Assembly (NCBI GenBank): GCA_030040115.1 | Contig: JASHUH010000340.1 | Span: 1 to 7,591, forward strand | Length of the DNA stretch: 7,591 nt | Reading direction: 5' to 3' | From: Acidobacteriaceae bacterium | Lineage (GTDB): Bacteria > Acidobacteriota > Terriglobia > Terriglobales > Acidobacteriaceae | In this document: positions 6,256-7,591 of the stretch, piece after piece | Numbering within the stretch: position 1 is the first letter of the stretch | How the letters are laid out: each line of letters starts with the position of its first letter | Translations under genes and position numbers: made by a program | The notes under the pieces: model-generated | Told to the model about the DNA's origin: nothing | What the model saw: the letters and a program-made list of their open reading frames with translations, nothing else | Databases searched by the model: none

Positions 6256-6470
6256 GCGCCAAGTGATGTTTCGGGCTGCTGGCAGGATAGGCCCCGGTAG
6301 CCCCGCAAATGCGGTCCAAGGCATGAGCAAACGCCCTTTGGGCAAGTCTTCCAAAGGAAATAGCCGGCCGGGAGAAATAGACACGGTGGGCCAACCACCG
6401 GTTCAATCAAGCTGGGAGGCCAGTGACCAGCGCGGCGCCAAAGCCACTCCGCCAAGGAGTGGCTTTGGTG
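6256..6470 (+). ncRNA. Candidate structured RNA of unknown class
   Basis: In a region without a convincing gene, many short inverted repeats occur back to back. Possible closing stems are GCGCC (6256-6260) with GGCGC (6434-6438) and GCTGG (6278-6282) with CCAGC (6427-6431). Inside are GGGCT/AGCCC (6273-6277, 6299-6303), CCGC-AAAT-GCGG (6303-6314), GCCC-TTT-GGGC (6333-6343), TTCC-AAA-GGAA (6349-6359), CGGTGG-GCCAA-CCACCG (6384-6400) and CTGG-GAGG-CCAG (6412-6423). A 15-bp hairpin closes the run (6436-6470); it shares bases with the first closing stem, so the two would compete. I compared it by eye with RNase P, tmRNA, SRP RNA, cobalamin, TPP and glycine riboswitches and found no diagnostic motif; a 6S-like RNA cannot be excluded. 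The strand is assumed to be +. The hairpins are seen directly; that this is a real RNA is inference. Confidence 0.35.
6436..6470 (+). terminator. Very stable 15-bp hairpin, possible terminator of the RNA candidate
   Basis: CCAAAGCCACTCC (6438-6450) pairs perfectly with GGAGTGGCTTTGG (6456-6468) over the loop GCCAA. A G-U and a C-G pair (6437/6469 and 6436/6470) extend it to 15 bp. A short TTTT occurs only at 6481-6484, about 10 bases after the stem, so as an intrinsic terminator it is atypical. On the other strand no T-tract follows either. The hairpin is certain; its terminator function is not. Confidence 0.4.
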
Positions 6471-6480
6471 TGTCCGGGTC

Positions 6481-7075
6481 TTTTCCTCAGCCGCTGTTCT
6501 CGTTTCCTTACCTCGCCACTTGCCAGCCGCCCGGCTTCGCTGTAGTATCAAAGTTGCCTATCAAGCGGCTGACGCGCTTCTCCCGGGTCGGGCAGAGCAA
6601 GCTCGCCGCCGAGCTAAACAACACTTCGCCGGGTGGTCCCATCATTAGCAGATTCGCGTGGCGAAGGCTCGTAGAGGAAGGGCATCAACGGAGAAAGCGC
6701 CGGTCGCGCCTAGCGTTCCTGATCGTTGGATGGAGTTGAAAAAGGCTCGTTGCGTAGAGGCGGCGACAGCATTTTCCAGAGAGTTTGCAAAGATGAGAGT
6801 CGCGGAATCTTGCGCCCTCGCAGTGAGCCGGTTCATGCCTGGCTGCATGATCGTAGTCCTTTGGGACCAGGGAGAGCGATGAGCTGAAAATTCGCTCGCG
6901 CCTGCGTGGTGACGGGCGGCTCGGAAGGGCATCGCCTTCGCGTTCGAACGTTCGCCGATGTGCAGGTGGCAATCCGTTGCGCCCATACACCCGAAGCAAG
7001 GTTTGTCGCGCCGAACGCATATCGCTTCGCGAACGAAATAGCAACAGCAAGCCGGTAGAAATTCCGGGATCTGAT
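6481..7075. other. Long stretch with no supportable gene
   Basis: About 600 bases hold several short open frames on both strands but none I can support. The best + strand frame (6658-6882, GTG start, 74 codons) has roughly half G/C in third positions, less biased than the flanking genes, no ribosome binding site and no recognisable motif. Antisense frames at 6645-6986 and 6685-7167 overlap it and are equally featureless. Small palindromes such as CGTTCGAACG (6941-6950) are present. No tRNA, insertion sequence ends or CRISPR repeats were seen. It may be a decayed gene region or a long regulatory spacer before the last gene. Confidence 0.5.
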
Positions 7076-7081
7076 TTGACA
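7076..7081 (+). promoter_or_regulatory. Consensus -35 hexamer TTGACA upstream of the last gene
   Basis: A perfect TTGACA lies 40 bases before ATG 7122. The best -10 candidates (GATAGC, TAGCAA around 7095-7102) are weak and spaced 13-15 bases instead of 17. TATAAG at 7115-7120 is a better hexamer but too far from the -35 and too close to the ATG. A promoter here is plausible but not proved by the sequence. Confidence 0.35.
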
Positions 7082-7121
7082 GTTAAAAGCTCCAGATAGC
7101 AAAGCACCAGGAAGTATAAGC

Positions 7122-7591
7122 ATGACGACAGAATCGACTCAGCCCCAACCTGAACTGGGGCCCGCACCCGACAATGGTCCGGTGCAGTCGCAAGGGCATC
7201 GGCGTCGCCGCCGCCGCCGCAAGAACAAATCCAGCCAACAAGGCGGCGCCCAGCTTCAGTCAGCGCAGATGCAGCCGCAGCCGCCGGCGCAGTTGCAGCC
7301 GCAAGCGCCTTTAGCCCAGCCGCCGAGGCCGGCCCATATTCACCAGAACCAGGGCCGCAAGAAGAAAAAATTCTTCCGGAAGGCTTCCGCGCCGCCGGCG
7401 CCCCCCGGCAACAGCGTGTCCGCTTCTCTCCAAGGCAAGCGCCGCGGCAAACAGAGGGGACCGCGCGAGTTTGTCGGCCCCATGGATCACAGTTACCGCG
7501 CCGTCAACGGTAATGTGGCTGACGGGCCACCTTCCACGATCCAGGTTCCCGGCAATCATGGGGGCGGTTACTACGCCGAAGCCTACCTGCA
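7122..7591 (+). CDS. Arg/Gln/Pro-rich low-complexity basic protein, 5' part
   Basis: The frame stays open from ATG 7122 to the window end, giving the first 156 residues; the C-terminus is outside. The start is supported by AGGAAG at 7109-7114, seven bases upstream. The protein begins with an acidic/polar Gln-Pro stretch, then a run of seven arginines followed by Lys (HRRRRRRRK, about residues 26-34). A Gln/Pro/Ala-rich segment with the repeated unit Q-x-Q-P-Q comes next (about 45-70), then a second basic cluster GRKKKKFFRK (about 78-87), a third basic stretch KRRGKQRGPRE, and finally FVGPMDHSYR. No signal peptide or membrane segment is visible. The composition suggests an intrinsically disordered, nucleic-acid-binding or ribosome-associated N-terminus, possibly in front of a folded domain beyond the window. 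I do not recognise the family. Third codon positions are G/C-rich, as in real genes here, and the frame is uninterrupted. Confidence 0.75.
   Translation, partial: MTTESTQPQPELGPAPDNGPVQSQGHRRRRRRRKNKSSQQGGAQLQSAQMQPQPPAQLQPQAPLAQPPRPAHIHQNQGRKKKKFFRKASAPPAPPGNSVSASLQGKRRGKQRGPREFVGPMDHSYRAVNGNVADGPPSTIQVPGNHGGGYYAEAYL

Noticed and set aside
6256..6470. Known RNAs: cobalamin or glycine riboswitch, RNase P RNA, tmRNA
   Set aside because: The B12 box, GAGGAAAGTCC, the tmRNA tag frame with its tRNA-like ends and the glycine core were looked for by eye and not found. GGTTCAATC at 6400-6408 resembles a T-loop but lacks the matching stem.
6263..6739. 158-codon + strand open frame covering the RNA candidate
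   Set aside because: No ribosome binding site, no recognisable motif, and it runs through several hairpins including the 15-bp one; the composition does not look like the neighbouring genes.
6658..6882. 74-codon + strand frame with GTG start in the long gap
   Set aside because: The protein looks superficially plausible, but G/C in third positions is only about half, there is no ribosome binding site and an antisense frame is equally open. A decayed gene is possible; not supported as a CDS.
6941..6954. Overlapping palindromes CGTTCGAACG and CGAACGTTCG as a LexA/SOS box
   Set aside because: The Gram-positive-type box needs four bases between CGAAC and GTTCG; here the halves abut, and no gene starts nearby.

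Overview
The window is a GC-rich bacterial chromosome segment that most resembles an Acidobacteriota (Terriglobia-type) genome. This assignment is inferred from the style of the proteins: a secreted M1-peptidase-like protein behind rlmB, a small STAS protein beside a CRP/FNR regulator, and an Arg/Gln/Pro-rich disordered protein. No rRNA or other taxonomic marker is present. All genes that can be supported are on the + strand.

Layout. Bases 2-403 hold the 3' part of rlmB (23S rRNA Gm2251 methyltransferase). It overlaps by 4 bases (ATGA) a 660-aa exported M1-peptidase-like protein (400-2382) whose zinc site is degenerate. A 207-base gap follows with several palindromes, including a perfect TGTGA-N6-TCACA CRP-type operator at 2518-2533. 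This gap leads into a two-gene operon: a 99-aa STAS-domain protein from a TTG start (2590-2889) and a CRP/FNR-family regulator (2891-3601). After a 156-base gap with a long imperfect hairpin (3630-3698) come a HemY-type protoporphyrinogen/coproporphyrinogen oxidase (3758-5248) and mutM/fpg (5285-6121). The mutM gene may have its own leaderless promoter. The next 1 kb (6122-7121) has no convincing gene. It contains a terminator-like hairpin after mutM and a dense run of hairpins (6256-6470), which I flag as an unidentified structured-RNA candidate. The last gene (7122 to the window end) encodes the start of a low-complexity, strongly basic protein that I do not recognise.

How the parts fit. 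The most interesting unit is the STAS-CRP pair. The CRP recognition helix carries the same S-R-E-T-V-x-R pattern as E. coli CRP, and a perfect E. coli-type operator sits just upstream of its own operon. The sequence therefore predicts autoregulation. However, the pocket lacks the Arg-Ser pair that E. coli CRP uses to bind cAMP phosphate, and the STAS protein has Asp where SpoIIAA-type proteins have the phosphorylatable Ser. The input signal is therefore unclear. The remaining genes are housekeeping functions (rRNA modification, heme synthesis, base excision repair).
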